DNA of 41,713 nucleotides, taken from contig JAAENK010000020.1 in assembly GCA_024224415.1 (NCBI GenBank), forward strand, positions 1-41,713, written 5' to 3'. This DNA is from Gammaproteobacteria bacterium (GTDB lineage: Bacteria > Pseudomonadota > Gammaproteobacteria > GCA-001735895). The notes below the pieces were generated by a model. It saw only the letters and a program-made list of their open reading frames with translations, did no database searches and was not told the DNA's origin. Shown piece after piece: positions 25,230-35,200 of this stretch (position 1 is the stretch's first letter; each line of letters starts with the position of its first letter). Position numbers and translations under genes: made by a program.

Positions 25230-26597
25230 TTAGAGGGTTGCCTTGCGTAAGTGGTTAATCAGGTCGATTTGAGTAATCAAACCGTAAAAGGTTTCGCCAT
25301 CGGCGACGATGGCGACTTTGTCCTGTTTGAACAAAGGTAGAATCGAATCGATACTTGCCGACGGTGCTACGATTTCGAGATTAGTGACCATCACGTCAAC
25401 CACTTTTTTGTTAAAACTGTTTTTATCGCTGTAGATACCAAACAGGATGTCGGACTCATCGATTAGACCGGTTACCTGTCCATCGTCCATGACGGGTAAC
25501 TGTGAGACATCAAACATGCGCATACGCTTGTAAGTCGTTACCAGGTTGTCATCGGAAGTGACGGTGACAATATCGCCGGTATCCGCAGGTCGGGCGATCA
25601 AATCGCGCAAGTCACCAAATTTTTCGCGATTGAGTAAACCCTGGTCCGCAAGCCAGGAATCGTTAAACGATTTTGACAAATACTTATTGCCGGTATCGCC
25701 AACCAACGTGACCACACGTTTTGGTTCGGTTTGTTCCCGGCAGTAACGCAAAGCTGAGGCGAGCAGGGTGCCCGTTGAAGAACCCGCGATAATGCCTTCT
25801 TTTTCAAGCAACTCGCGCTGGATGGCAAAGGCTTCACCATCGCTGATGCTATAGGCTTTGCTGACCAGGTTGAGATCGCAAATCGATGGCACGAAGTCTT
25901 CGCCAATGCCTTCCACCAGCCAGGAACCGGCTTCGTTCATGACACCGGTGTTGATCAAATCGGCGAGAATCGAACCTTTGGGATCGGCTAAAACCATTTC
26001 ACAATCCGGTGCGTTTTCCTTAAAGAATCGACCCAGGCCGGTTACTGTACCGCTGGAGCCAACGCCCACCACCATGGCGTCGATTCTGCCATCCATTTGT
26101 TCGAGGATTTCTGGTCCAGTATCAACTTCGTGGGTTAGCGGATTACTGGGGTTGGAAAACTGGTCGATGTAATGTGAATTGGGGATTTCGGTCGCCAGGC
26201 GTTTGGCGTAATCCTGATAGTATTCGGGGTGGCCTTTTTGTACGTCGGAGCGAGTCAAACGCACATCGACACCCATGGCGCGGATATGCCGGATTTTGTC
26301 CGGACTCATTTTGTCGGGGATCACCAGAATGAGCTTATAACCTTTCTGTGCGGCGACGAGACCCAGGCCAAGACCGGTATTGCCCGCAGTAGCCTCGATG
26401 ATTGTGCCGCCGGGTTTGATCTTGCCTGCTTTTTCCGCCGCTTCGATCATTACCACCGCAATACGATCCTTGATCGAACCACCCGGGTTCTGGCTTTCCA
26501 GTTTAAGGAAAAGGTCGCAGCATCCTGTGTCAAACTGATTCAGTTTCAACATAGGCGTATTGCCAATGAGTTCGAGCACGGAATTCGCAACAGTCAT
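25230..26597 (-). CDS. cystathionine beta-synthase with C-terminal CBS pair
   Basis: The 455-aa protein has a catalytic PLP fold (about 1-320) followed by two CBS motifs (about 335-450). Key residues are the Schiff-base lysine in NPGGSIKDR, EATAGNTGLGLG (Glu-Ala-Thr-Ala rather than the EPTSGNT of cysteine synthase, a mark of cystathionine beta-synthases), and the PLP phosphate loop VGSSGTVTG. The CBS pair (TYKRMRMFDVSQLPVMDDGQVTGLID and VAPSASIDSILPLFKQDKVAIVADG) is where S-adenosylmethionine or adenylates regulate relatives. There is no heme-binding N-terminal extension, as in yeast or bacterial enzymes. GGGGA precedes the start. It is co-transcribed with the gamma-lyase downstream. Confidence 0.92.
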   Translation of the reverse strand: MTVANSVLELIGNTPMLKLNQFDTGCCDLFLKLESQNPGGSIKDRIAVVMIEAAEKAGKIKPGGTIIEATAGNTGLGLGLVAAQKGYKLILVIPDKMSPDKIRHIRAMGVDVRLTRSDVQKGHPEYYQDYAKRLATEIPNSHYIDQFSNPSNPLTHEVDTGPEILEQMDGRIDAMVVGVGSSGTVTGLGRFFKENAPDCEMVLADPKGSILADLINTGVMNEAGSWLVEGIGEDFVPSICDLNLVSKAYSISDGEAFAIQRELLEKEGIIAGSSTGTLLASALRYCREQTEPKRVVTLVGDTGNKYLSKSFNDSWLADQGLLNREKFGDLRDLIARPADTGDIVTVTSDDNLVTTYKRMRMFDVSQLPVMDDGQVTGLIDESDILFGIYSDKNSFNKKVVDVMVTNLEIVAPSASIDSILPLFKQDKVAIVADGETFYGLITQIDLINHLRKATL

Positions 26598-26650
26598 TTA
26601 TTTTTCCCCAGGATAAGCTGCTAATGCTAGCACGAAGCTTGAGTTTCAGG

Positions 26651-27760
26651 CTAGAAACGTGAACCGCAATAGCTGATTTGATGAGCACTCGATGCCAGCC
26701 AGCCCGGATTGATTTCAACACCCCAGCCCGGAGCATCGGATAACAATACCTGGCCATTTTTAACCTGATATCCAGGTGTGAAAATTCGATCCTGCCAGGG
26801 ATAGTAATTCAAGTCTTCGATAGAAAACTCAACATATTTCCCTGCGTTTTCAATTGCAGCCATAAAATGAATCGAAAACAGCGTCACCAAAGACAGATTG
26901 GCCGAATGCAAAGTGCAGGGCAGGCCTGCGGTTTTCGCCATGTTGGCTACCTGTAGTGTACGGGTGATGCCACCCATGTAACAAATATCGGGTTGTACAA
27001 TATTAACTGCCTTATTGTCGATCATCTGTCGCCAGACAATCATATTATTGTCCTGCTCGCCACCACTTACATCGATATCGAGCGCTTCTGTAACCTGACG
27101 GGTCCAGTCCAGTTCCCAGTAAGGGCATGGCTCTTCAAAATGGCTGACGCCGAAATCTGACAACATACGACCTACTTCAATCGCCTTTACGGGCGTATAG
27201 CCGCTATTGGCGTCAACTAGCAGGCTGACTTCATCGCCCAGGATTTTTCGCATTTGTGAGACAATTTTTTCAGTGCGTCCCGGCCATTGATCTTCGTCGT
27301 GACCGCATTCACGGCCGATACGAAACTTGAAAGATTGATAACCGTATTGTTCCTTCAAAGCCAACATGCGTTCGGCATCGGCCTCGGGGGAAATCTCGCG
27401 CTGCATACTTGATGCATAAACCGGGAAGCTGGTTGCGCTGCCACCGAGCAATGACGAAACACTTTTGCCAGCGCGTTTACCGCGAATATCCCACAACGCG
27501 GTATCCACGCCACACAATGCCCGATACAGATAAGTGCCCTGAAATTTGTGCTCTCGGTCGATCACAGTTTGCGTGATGGCTTCAGTATTGGCGGCATCCA
27601 TACCGAGCACATGATAAGCCACCTGGCGATGCACAACTTGTGCGGTGATGTCGGCATTATAGGGTGATACCTGTCCCCAGCCCTCATCGCCCTCGTCGGT
27701 GCGCAGGCGCACCAATGCGACATACTCGTTGTGGAATGTTTCGATACTGATTATTTTCAT
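26651..27760 (-). CDS. enolase-superfamily (mandelate racemase type) enzyme
   Basis: The 369-aa protein has an N-terminal capping domain (about 1-115) and a (beta/alpha)7 barrel. The three Mg ligands are clear: Asp in LLVDANSGYTP, Glu in HFEEPCPY and Glu in VSGGEQDNN. The second-strand acid/base motif is KFR (SFKFRIG) instead of the K-x-K of muconate cycloisomerases or the K-x-H of mandelate racemase. A His-Asp dyad candidate is present (QPDICYMGG and CTLHSANLS), which places it with the mandelate-racemase-like subgroup. Probable activity is dehydration or epimerisation of a carboxylate such as a sugar acid or amino-acid derivative; the substrate cannot be read from sequence. It is divergent from the M24 metallopeptidase, sharing a short control region. 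Confidence 0.85.
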   Translation of the reverse strand: MKIISIETFHNEYVALVRLRTDEGDEGWGQVSPYNADITAQVVHRQVAYHVLGMDAANTEAITQTVIDREHKFQGTYLYRALCGVDTALWDIRGKRAGKSVSSLLGGSATSFPVYASSMQREISPEADAERMLALKEQYGYQSFKFRIGRECGHDEDQWPGRTEKIVSQMRKILGDEVSLLVDANSGYTPVKAIEVGRMLSDFGVSHFEEPCPYWELDWTRQVTEALDIDVSGGEQDNNMIVWRQMIDNKAVNIVQPDICYMGGITRTLQVANMAKTAGLPCTLHSANLSLVTLFSIHFMAAIENAGKYVEFSIEDLNYYPWQDRIFTPGYQVKNGQVLLSDAPGWGVEINPGWLASSAHQISYCGSRF

Positions 27761-27834
27761 GGGCCTGGCGATTTTTGTTTGGTAGCAGATTACTTTTGGT
27801 TTATCGTCAGGTCAATGAAACGAGAGAGAAAAAT

Positions 27835-29070
27835 ATGACCATTGGGGTAGGTGGTTCCAGTGCTGAAACGACGTTATCAAAAATAACCTCACAACGCGAT
27901 CAGACCGCACCGATTGCCGTTGAGGAATATTATTCACGCTTAGGAAAATTACGCGAATTAATGGCGGAAGCTAACATCGATGCTTTTTATCTGGATGCCA
28001 GCACCAGTCTGCGTTACTTCACCGGGTTAATCTGTTATCCCAGCGAGCGTTTGCATGGTGCGATTATTACGGCGAATGAGCTGTTTTATGTTTGCCCAGC
28101 ATTTGAAGAAGAAAAAACAAAAGCAGGTTTGTTGATAGACGGAGAGCTCATACTCTGGCAGGAGCACGAGGTCCCGACCCTGGCCGTGGTTGAAACTGTT
28201 TTGAAATCGACCGGAGAAAATCCCTCGCTCGCGGTAGATGATCAAACACCGTTCTTTACGGCTGATGGTTTACAAAAGGCGTCAGCAAGAATAAGGATTT
28301 TAAATGGAGGCAGTCTGATCACTGCGTGCCGACGTATCAAGTCCACCCACGAACTTTCCTTGTTAAGAAAGGTAAAAGCCATTACCTTGAAAGTGCAAAA
28401 GGCCGCCGCCGAGATTTTATACGAAGGTATCGATACACGAGATGTGCAGACTTTTCTCGACGATGCCCATATTGCCTGCGGCATGGATGGACGTTCGACA
28501 TTTAAAATTGTTCTATTCGGCAAGCCGACGGCATACCCGCATGGCGTACCATACCCGCAGACACTCAAGGAAGGCGATATGGTTCTGATCGATACTGGCG
28601 CCACGCTGCATGGCTACCATTCCGACATTACCCGTAGTTATGTTTTTGGCGAACCAGCTCAGAGACAGCGTGAACTTTGGGAACTGGAGCAAGCTGCACA
28701 ACTCGCGGCATTCCAGGCAGCACAAATAGGTGCATCCTGTTCTGCACCGGATAGTGCAGCACGTAAAGTTATCACCGCCGCAGGACTAGGTCCTGACTAC
28801 CAGATACCGGGTTTGCCACATCGCACCGGCCATGGTGTCGGTATGGATGTGCACGAACATCCGTATATTGTAAAAGGAAATGAACTACCTCTTGCAGCTG
28901 GCATGTGTTTTTCTATCGAACCAATGATTTGCAGCTACGGTGAATTCGGCGTGCGACTGGAGGACCATGTCTGGATGGCTGAGGATGGACCGCATTGGTT
29001 TACCGAACCGAGTGGTTCGATGGATGATCCGTTTAACCTGGAAAAAACAGGTAAAGGTTTTATGCGCTAA
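27835..29070 (+). CDS. M24 family metallopeptidase (Xaa-Pro dipeptidase-like), intact metal site
   Basis: The protein has 411 aa from ATG 27835, which has GAGAGAGA as ribosome site; the track start is a TTG 60 nt upstream without support. Creatinase_N domain about 30-165, catalytic domain about 175-400. All five metal ligands are readable: Asp in MVLIDTGATLHGYHSDITR (two Asp), His in LPHRTGHGVGMDVHEHP, Glu in CFSIEPMIC and Glu in FGVRLEDHVW. An active di-metal enzyme cleaving N-terminal or dipeptide X-Pro bonds (or a related hydrolase) is expected in the cytosol. A degenerate copy of its last about 50 nt lies 3.2 kb downstream. It is probably co-regulated with the divergent enolase-family gene. 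Confidence 0.9.
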   Translation: MTIGVGGSSAETTLSKITSQRDQTAPIAVEEYYSRLGKLRELMAEANIDAFYLDASTSLRYFTGLICYPSERLHGAIITANELFYVCPAFEEEKTKAGLLIDGELILWQEHEVPTLAVVETVLKSTGENPSLAVDDQTPFFTADGLQKASARIRILNGGSLITACRRIKSTHELSLLRKVKAITLKVQKAAAEILYEGIDTRDVQTFLDDAHIACGMDGRSTFKIVLFGKPTAYPHGVPYPQTLKEGDMVLIDTGATLHGYHSDITRSYVFGEPAQRQRELWELEQAAQLAAFQAAQIGASCSAPDSAARKVITAAGLGPDYQIPGLPHRTGHGVGMDVHEHPYIVKGNELPLAAGMCFSIEPMICSYGEFGVRLEDHVWMAEDGPHWFTEPSGSMDDPFNLEKTGKGFMR

Positions 29071-29135
29071 TAACCTGCTGGGCAGCGCAGCCCCAACCAC
29101 AGAGTCCAGAAACCTACTGACTACCAGGGTTTTAA

Positions 29136-29324
29136 AATAGAGGCCGTGCCGCTAGACGAAAGTGGCAAATATCGCACTTCGGCTTTATCAGTGGTGATCT
29201 CGATGGCGAGACGAAACGCGTACAGTTTATCCGCGCCGACCAGAATACCGATTACCAGAGCGGCATCGATCATTCTATTAGCAAGGCGTAGCAAATTATC
29301 GACGAACAGGGGAAGTTTTTATAA
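29136..29324 (+). pseudogene. possible decayed coding remnant
   Basis: A plus-strand frame without a start reads FISGDLDGETKRVQFIRADQ, then YQSGIDHSISKA, a TAG stop, and QIIDEQGKFL. The wording looks protein-like (charged, well-mixed, DLDGETKRVQFIRAD), unlike the track's 67-aa ORF at 29146 in another frame. I cannot identify the family, and the element could be chance. Confidence 0.3.
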
Positions 29325-29364
29325 AAAAGAATTTGCTATGATTTTTTGATTCCAGATGAACTAA

Positions 29365-31860
29365 TTAGTTGTTCTGATTGAAAAAATTGTCCAATGCTAG
29401 CGGCTTGCCGATGTAATAGCCCTGAGCATAGTCGATGCGTATAGCTTTCAAGACGTCAAGGATATTTTCATTTTCAACAAACTCAGCAATCGTTTTTTTA
29501 CCCATGACCTGACCAATTTCACTAATTGATTTAACCATCGCCCGGTCTATCGGATCGATAGCAATGTCACGCACAAACGAGCCATCGATTTTCAAATAAT
29601 CAACCGGTAAGTTCTTCAGGTAGGCAAAGGAGGAAAGGCCACTACCGAAATCATCCAGTGAAAACCGACAACCCAGTCCTTTCAGGGTTTTAATAAAGAT
29701 AATAGCAGCTGACAGATTAGTAATGGCTGCGGTCTCGGTAACTTCGAAGCACAACTTCCCTGACAAGTGAGGAACATTCCTCAGCTCCTCGAGGATGTAA
29801 TCAAAGAAAACACGATCAGCGAGTGACGCACCCGACAGGTTAATCGCACATGTGCCGGTTTTTTTAGCTAACTCAGGATGCCTGACCAGATATTCAAAAA
29901 CAGAGCGGGTCACCCATTGGTCTATTTTTATCGACAAATTGTAGCGTTCCGCGGCTGGCAGGAAAGCCCCGGCGGAAATTAACTCATCATTGTCTTCATG
30001 CATGCGTAATAATATTTCGAAATGCATAAGTTCATCCAGGCCCTCATCTACCGGCGATACTGACTGCGCGAAAAGAACAAAGTTATCATTTTCCAGAGCC
30101 TGATTGATTCGATCGACCCAGCGTAACTCACTGTGGTGCTGTGCGATATCCGTATCATCGTCCCGGTAGACATGAATACGATTTCGCCCCTGTTTCTTTG
30201 CCGTATAGCAGGCGGCATCGGCGCAATTAAGAATGTCGGACGAGTCAAGTACGACTGAGTTAATGGGCATCAGGCCTATGCTCACAGCCACGCGGAGTAT
30301 CTTGCGTTCCCATTCAAACCGAAAATCTTCCACACAATGACGCAATTCATTAGCAATTCGTTGCGCCTGCTCCAGAGAGCAATGCTCCATTAATACCGCA
30401 AATTCATCACCACCGATTCTTGCCAGGGTATCATTTTTCCGAACCGTCAGTTTCATCGATTCCGCTAGCTGACCCAGTAGTTCGTCACCTGCCAGATGCC
30501 CGTAAGTATCGTTAATGACCTTAAATCGATCCAGATCAAGATAACACAGGGCATGACAGGATTCGTCATTGACCTGGATTGATTGCACCAGTCGCTGCAA
30601 TTGTGCATCAAATTCATGTCGGTTCACCAGGCCTGTCAAAGAGTCGTGCCTGGCCTGATAGGAAAGCTGTTGTGACAAACGAAAGGACTCTGTGATATCG
30701 CTACCGGTGCCGCGATAACCTTTAAAAATGCCGTCACTATCGAACACCGGGATTCCACTGATTCTAACGCGGATTGGATTATCCTGGTGAATGTTCAGAC
30801 TGTATTCGAAATCCCGAAAAGCCTGCTGGTTTTTGAGCACAGCAAGATGTGCCAGCCACTGCTTTGATTGCAGATCGTGATATTGAACATCGACAAGCTC
30901 GACGCGTGTCTTTCCGATCACGTCTTCTGGTCTCAAGCCGTTGATTTCATAGGCCCTTTCCGAAAAGTGGGTAAACCGCAGATCCTCATCCATTTCCCAG
31001 TACCAGTCGGAGGCCGCTTTGGCGAAATCACGAAAACGCGCTTCGCTCTCGCTCAACGCCTCCTCTACCTCGCGGCGTTCCGTAATGTCAAAAATAACAC
31101 CTTCGATGTATACCAGTTCATCCCCGTGAAATACACCAACACCATGCTCTTCAACCCAGCGATAGCGCCCATTTTTATTTCGCAGTGGATAATTCAACAA
31201 AAAAGGTTCTCTCGCAGCTAATGCCGCATCGACATTAAGCCTGTCAACAGAACCAGGAGGTGTCAGTTCAGTAGTGCAAATAGTGCCACTCAGAAAGTCG
31301 TGCGGGGTATACCCGCAGAGCGTTTCTATCGCGTCATTAACGTATAACGTTGAAAATCGTTCATCATTCTTGCATTGGTAAATAACCGCAGGAATATTGT
31401 TTGCCAACACCTGGAATTTTTCCTCGCTTTCAAGCAAGGCAATTTCATTATTTTTCGACTCACTGATATCCTGTAACGATCCATGGGTAAATAAAGCGTC
31501 ACCACGATCATCAAAATAGATATCAGAAATTTCACGAACGTGGCGCACTTCTCCATCTGATCGCAGGATTCGATATTCGATGCTGAACTGCTGGCCTTCC
31601 GTATCTTTCTGGTATCGCTCTCGGTCATCTTCATGAACGAACAACAAATCGGACGCCTCGTTACCGAATAACTCAAGCACTTCATCGACGCTAACCCCCA
31701 GAATTCTGGCATATTCCTCCGACACTTCTACCAGACACCGATTTTTCACATCCCAAACCCAATATCCCAGTCCAGCCAATTTTGTCGCCAGATACAATGG
31801 TGAAAAACCATCTTTTGAAGGAGGTTCAATAAAGTGAAACTGCTTAGGTTTTTTTTCCAA
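29365..31860 (-). CDS. PAS-PAS-PAS-GGDEF-EAL c-di-GMP signalling protein
   Basis: This 831-aa protein has no membrane segment. Three PAS/PAC units cover about 20-135, 140-260 and 270-395 (repeated DITERREVEEAL-type joints). The GGDEF domain (about 400-560) has an intact ARIGGDEFAV loop with RKND at the RxxD I-site. The EAL domain (about 580-825) reads FEILLRMH (EIL in place of EAL), AINLSGASL, EVTETAAI, DDFGSGLSSFAYL, DYLKIDGSFV, AEFVENE and YAQGYYIG, so the phosphodiesterase metal and base residues appear present. It may be bifunctional, or use GTP binding at the GGDEF domain to tune the EAL domain. It probably senses redox, light or a ligand through PAS. Single gene, divergent from a short degenerate region. 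Confidence 0.92.
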   Translation of the reverse strand: MEKKPKQFHFIEPPSKDGFSPLYLATKLAGLGYWVWDVKNRCLVEVSEEYARILGVSVDEVLELFGNEASDLLFVHEDDRERYQKDTEGQQFSIEYRILRSDGEVRHVREISDIYFDDRGDALFTHGSLQDISESKNNEIALLESEEKFQVLANNIPAVIYQCKNDERFSTLYVNDAIETLCGYTPHDFLSGTICTTELTPPGSVDRLNVDAALAAREPFLLNYPLRNKNGRYRWVEEHGVGVFHGDELVYIEGVIFDITERREVEEALSESEARFRDFAKAASDWYWEMDEDLRFTHFSERAYEINGLRPEDVIGKTRVELVDVQYHDLQSKQWLAHLAVLKNQQAFRDFEYSLNIHQDNPIRVRISGIPVFDSDGIFKGYRGTGSDITESFRLSQQLSYQARHDSLTGLVNRHEFDAQLQRLVQSIQVNDESCHALCYLDLDRFKVINDTYGHLAGDELLGQLAESMKLTVRKNDTLARIGGDEFAVLMEHCSLEQAQRIANELRHCVEDFRFEWERKILRVAVSIGLMPINSVVLDSSDILNCADAACYTAKKQGRNRIHVYRDDDTDIAQHHSELRWVDRINQALENDNFVLFAQSVSPVDEGLDELMHFEILLRMHEDNDELISAGAFLPAAERYNLSIKIDQWVTRSVFEYLVRHPELAKKTGTCAINLSGASLADRVFFDYILEELRNVPHLSGKLCFEVTETAAITNLSAAIIFIKTLKGLGCRFSLDDFGSGLSSFAYLKNLPVDYLKIDGSFVRDIAIDPIDRAMVKSISEIGQVMGKKTIAEFVENENILDVLKAIRIDYAQGYYIGKPLALDNFFNQNN

Positions 31861-32246
31861 AATAGTGATGACACCCAGGTCAACGATATTAATTAAGACT
31901 GAATATTTCGTTAGTAAATCTAACTACCATGAAATACTGTCGAAATTGCCTGGACATAAACATGGATATGATTATTAGAGTTTAGTTGAAAAACTAATTT
32001 TATCAGCCCCTGGAAAGACTTGATTTAATACGAAGTTAATTGTTATGAGCGGGGTTCGAATATGCGATTTCAGTGGTTTTTCAGGTATTACAATAACGAG
32101 AGGGAAGCACATGAGCAATCAAAACCCCTATGCCACAGATGAACCAATCGATTGTGCAGACTTTTGTGATTCTACTGCGTTTTCCAGGATTATGGACCAC
32201 ATTGATTTACCGAGCCGAGTGGCTCGGTTGATAATCCGTTTAATTG
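31861..32246. other. intergenic region with gene relics
   Basis: These 386 bases include a well-formed ribosome site and ATG (GAGAGGGAAGCACATG, 32111) opening a short 50-codon frame, MSNQNPYATDEPIDCADFCD, with no recognised similarity. Towards the right end it runs into the degenerate M24 tail described separately. I read the 72-aa track ORF at 32045 as not a real gene. Confidence 0.4.
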
Positions 32247-32250
32247 TTAG
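32186..32250 (+). pseudogene. degenerate copy of an M24 peptidase 3' end
   Basis: The frame CAG-GAT-TAT-GGA-CCA-CAT-TGA-TTT reads QDYGPH, stop, FTEPSGSVDNPFNC, stop. The gene at 27835 ends GPHWFTEPSGSMDDPFNL in the same order. Over 50 aligned bases starting at GGACC there are 7 differences by my count (43/50), one of which turns the Trp codon into TGA. The piece lies 3.2 kb away from the intact gene, just before the RND pump stop. Confidence 0.75.
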
Positions 32251-35200
32251 TGGTGCTCATTAACCTCACCAAGCATCCCGAAATCATTCAAAATACAGTA
32301 AATCGACGGCACCAGAAACAGGCCGATCAAGGTCGCTGAGGTAAGTCCAAAGGCCAGGCTTACGGCTAGCGGGATTAATATCTGAGCCTGACCACTGGTC
32401 TCTGCCAGCAACGGCGCCAGGCCTGCAATGGTGGTGATCGAGGTCAGCAGGATGGGTCGAAAACGCGCTCGCCCAGCCTGTTTGGCCGCTATGATAACTT
32501 CACTTCCATCTGCCCGGGCATCGCGCATGAATACCACCAGCAGGATCGAGTCGTTTACCACTACGCCAAATAGTGAAGCCATGCCGATAATGCTCGGCAT
32601 GGTGAGGTCGAGCCCCATCATCCAGTGACCGAATATGACTCCAATTAATGCGGTCGGGATCACCATCATTACCGTTATTGGAGCCAGATAGCCTCGAAAC
32701 TGCAAGGCCAGTAACATATAAACTCCGATTATACCGAGAATGATATTGGTGAGCATGGATTTACTGGTTTCGGCTGAACTCTTGCTGGCACCCTGGATTT
32801 CTATCTCAATATCATGGTAGCGTTGACGAAGTTGCGGGAACAATTCCTGGCTGGCCAGGGTGAGTAGCTCCTGGGCATTTACAATCTCACCCTGTACGTC
32901 GCCATAAATGGTGACGGCTCGCTGTCGATCAACACGATTGATGCGAGCCCAGCCGCGAACTTCGTTTATATGCGCGACAACAGGCAAGGGGATCAAACTG
33001 CCGTCATTGACGGTGATACTCATTTGTTCCAGGTGATGCGGGTCGAGGCGGTCGACGGCGGACAGGCGCAGGTCAACCTCGTATGTTTCAGAGCCCAGTG
33101 GAAATTCGTCTACTGTTATACCCTGGAATGCACTGCGAGTCTGGTCAGCAACCATACCGGCATTAATACCCAGGATCCCGGCGCTGTCTTTTAACTGTAA
33201 GCGTAATTCACGTTTACCAGGGCGTAAGTCATCGCTGATATCAGTGACACCGATATAACTGTTAAACCAGTTTTGCATCTCTTGTGATGCCTGTTTTAGG
33301 TGATGAAGTTCAGCACCCTTAAGCCGCACTTCGATAGCTCGGCCACCAGGACCCACTGCTGGTTCGGTAAATTTTAGTGAGATTACGTCACTGAGCTCAC
33401 CGAGCCGGTCACGCCAGGCGCTGCGAAATTCCGATAGGCTGGTATTGCGTATTTCGGCACCAAGCAGGTCGACGACGATGCGTGCGACATGAGGACCGCT
33501 TTCATAGGCGTCTGGGTTCTCGCCATAAATAACAGTGACATTTCGCACCAGATCCCGTGATTCGGGTTGATCTGGTTTGTATTGCTGATTCAACTCCCGA
33601 GCGGTGCTTTGAATACGCTCAACTATCGACTCGGTGCGGGAGAGCGGGGTACCCTGCGGCAATAGCAAACGAGCCTCAAGGATGTCACCTTCTGTAGCTG
33701 GAAAGCCAACAAATTTAAGCCTGCCACTGGCTGGTAATGCGATGGAGAGAATTATCATCATGACTACCAGGCCCAGTGTCAGGTAGCGATACTCGACGGC
33801 ACGGTCGAGTACGGGTCCAAACCACTGGTCTCGAAATTGATCAAACGCTGAGTCAAATTTCATTCTGAAATTTGATACCGGACGATCTTCGATGGCACTC
33901 AGGCTGTGCCCCAGATGGTTTGGCAAGACCAGAAAGGCTTCGATCAAACTGACACTCACGACTATGATAAGTACGATGGGCATGATGCGTAGTATCTGCC
34001 CGATTTCACCGGTGATGAAAGACAGAGAACCAAATACCAGTACGGTTGTTGCAAATGAAGACAAGATTCCAGGTAATACCTGTTTGACGCCTTCTACAGC
34101 CGCGTGCCTTGCGTGTTCACCTCGCTCCATGCGGGTGGCAATATTTTCGGCGATGACGATAGCATCATCCATCAACAAGCCAACGCCAATGAGCAGGCCG
34201 ACCATTGAAATCATGTTAATGGTTACGCCCATCACGGGTAGTATGAACAAGGCTCCCAGAAATGAAACCGGCAGACCCATAGTGACCCAGAAACTGTAGC
34301 GAAAACTGAAAAACAGCCACAGCACAAGAAACACCATGATTAAACCTTGCACACCATTCATGACAATCATATCGAGCCGATCCTGGACGGATGAAGCGCT
34401 ATCCTGTGTCAGGCTAAGCTGGATACCGGTAGGGGCACTAGTGTTTTCATTGTCGACAAATTTTGCTACATCGGTATAAGCTGTTAACACGTCCTGGTTT
34501 TTGGTTTTGGTGACAACCAAAATGGCCGCGCGTTGTCCGTTAAACAAAATCTTACTTTCGGGGCGATCAAAACGATCGGTGATGGTGGCAATATCGGCGA
34601 GGCGTATGGCAGCTCCAGAAGTGCCCGATATAACGATGAGTCGTCCCAGTGATTCGACAGTTTTACGCTGATCATCGAAGCGTAAAATCAAGTCTTCGTC
34701 TGCGCCTTCAAGTCGCCCGGCTGGCAGCCCTACACTCTGGTTTTGAATACGGCTGGCGACATCAGACATGGACAAGCCATATTGGCGTAGTCTGGCGGCC
34801 GATATCTCAACCCGAATCTGGTGATTGGAGAAACCGGTAATATCGACATTGGCAATTTCCGCTTTGGCCAGCAGACGGATTTTGACATCTTCGGCGTAAG
34901 CCTTTAAAACAACCGGATTGTCCGGGCCGGTAATCGCCACCGCAACCACCGAATCGGTACGCCCCAGTTCTTCTACGACGGGGGTATCTACCTGGTCGGG
35001 AAAGTCACTGATAGTATCGACTGCGGATTTGACATCATCCATAAACTGCGGCATTTCACTGCCTTCGATCATCACAGCCGTTGCTTTGCCTAGTCCTTCG
35101 CTTGACTCACAATGCATTTCATCCAGGTCGGCAATGCTCTCCAGTGCATCTTCCAGTCTTCGGCAAATCGCGTCTTCCACTTCGTCGGCGGTAGCGCCGG

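Noticed and set aside
32045-32263. 72-aa forward ORF before the RND pump
   Set aside because: Its 3' half is the M24 relic read in the wrong frame; the N-terminal part has no similarity I can recognise, despite a fair ribosome site at 32111.
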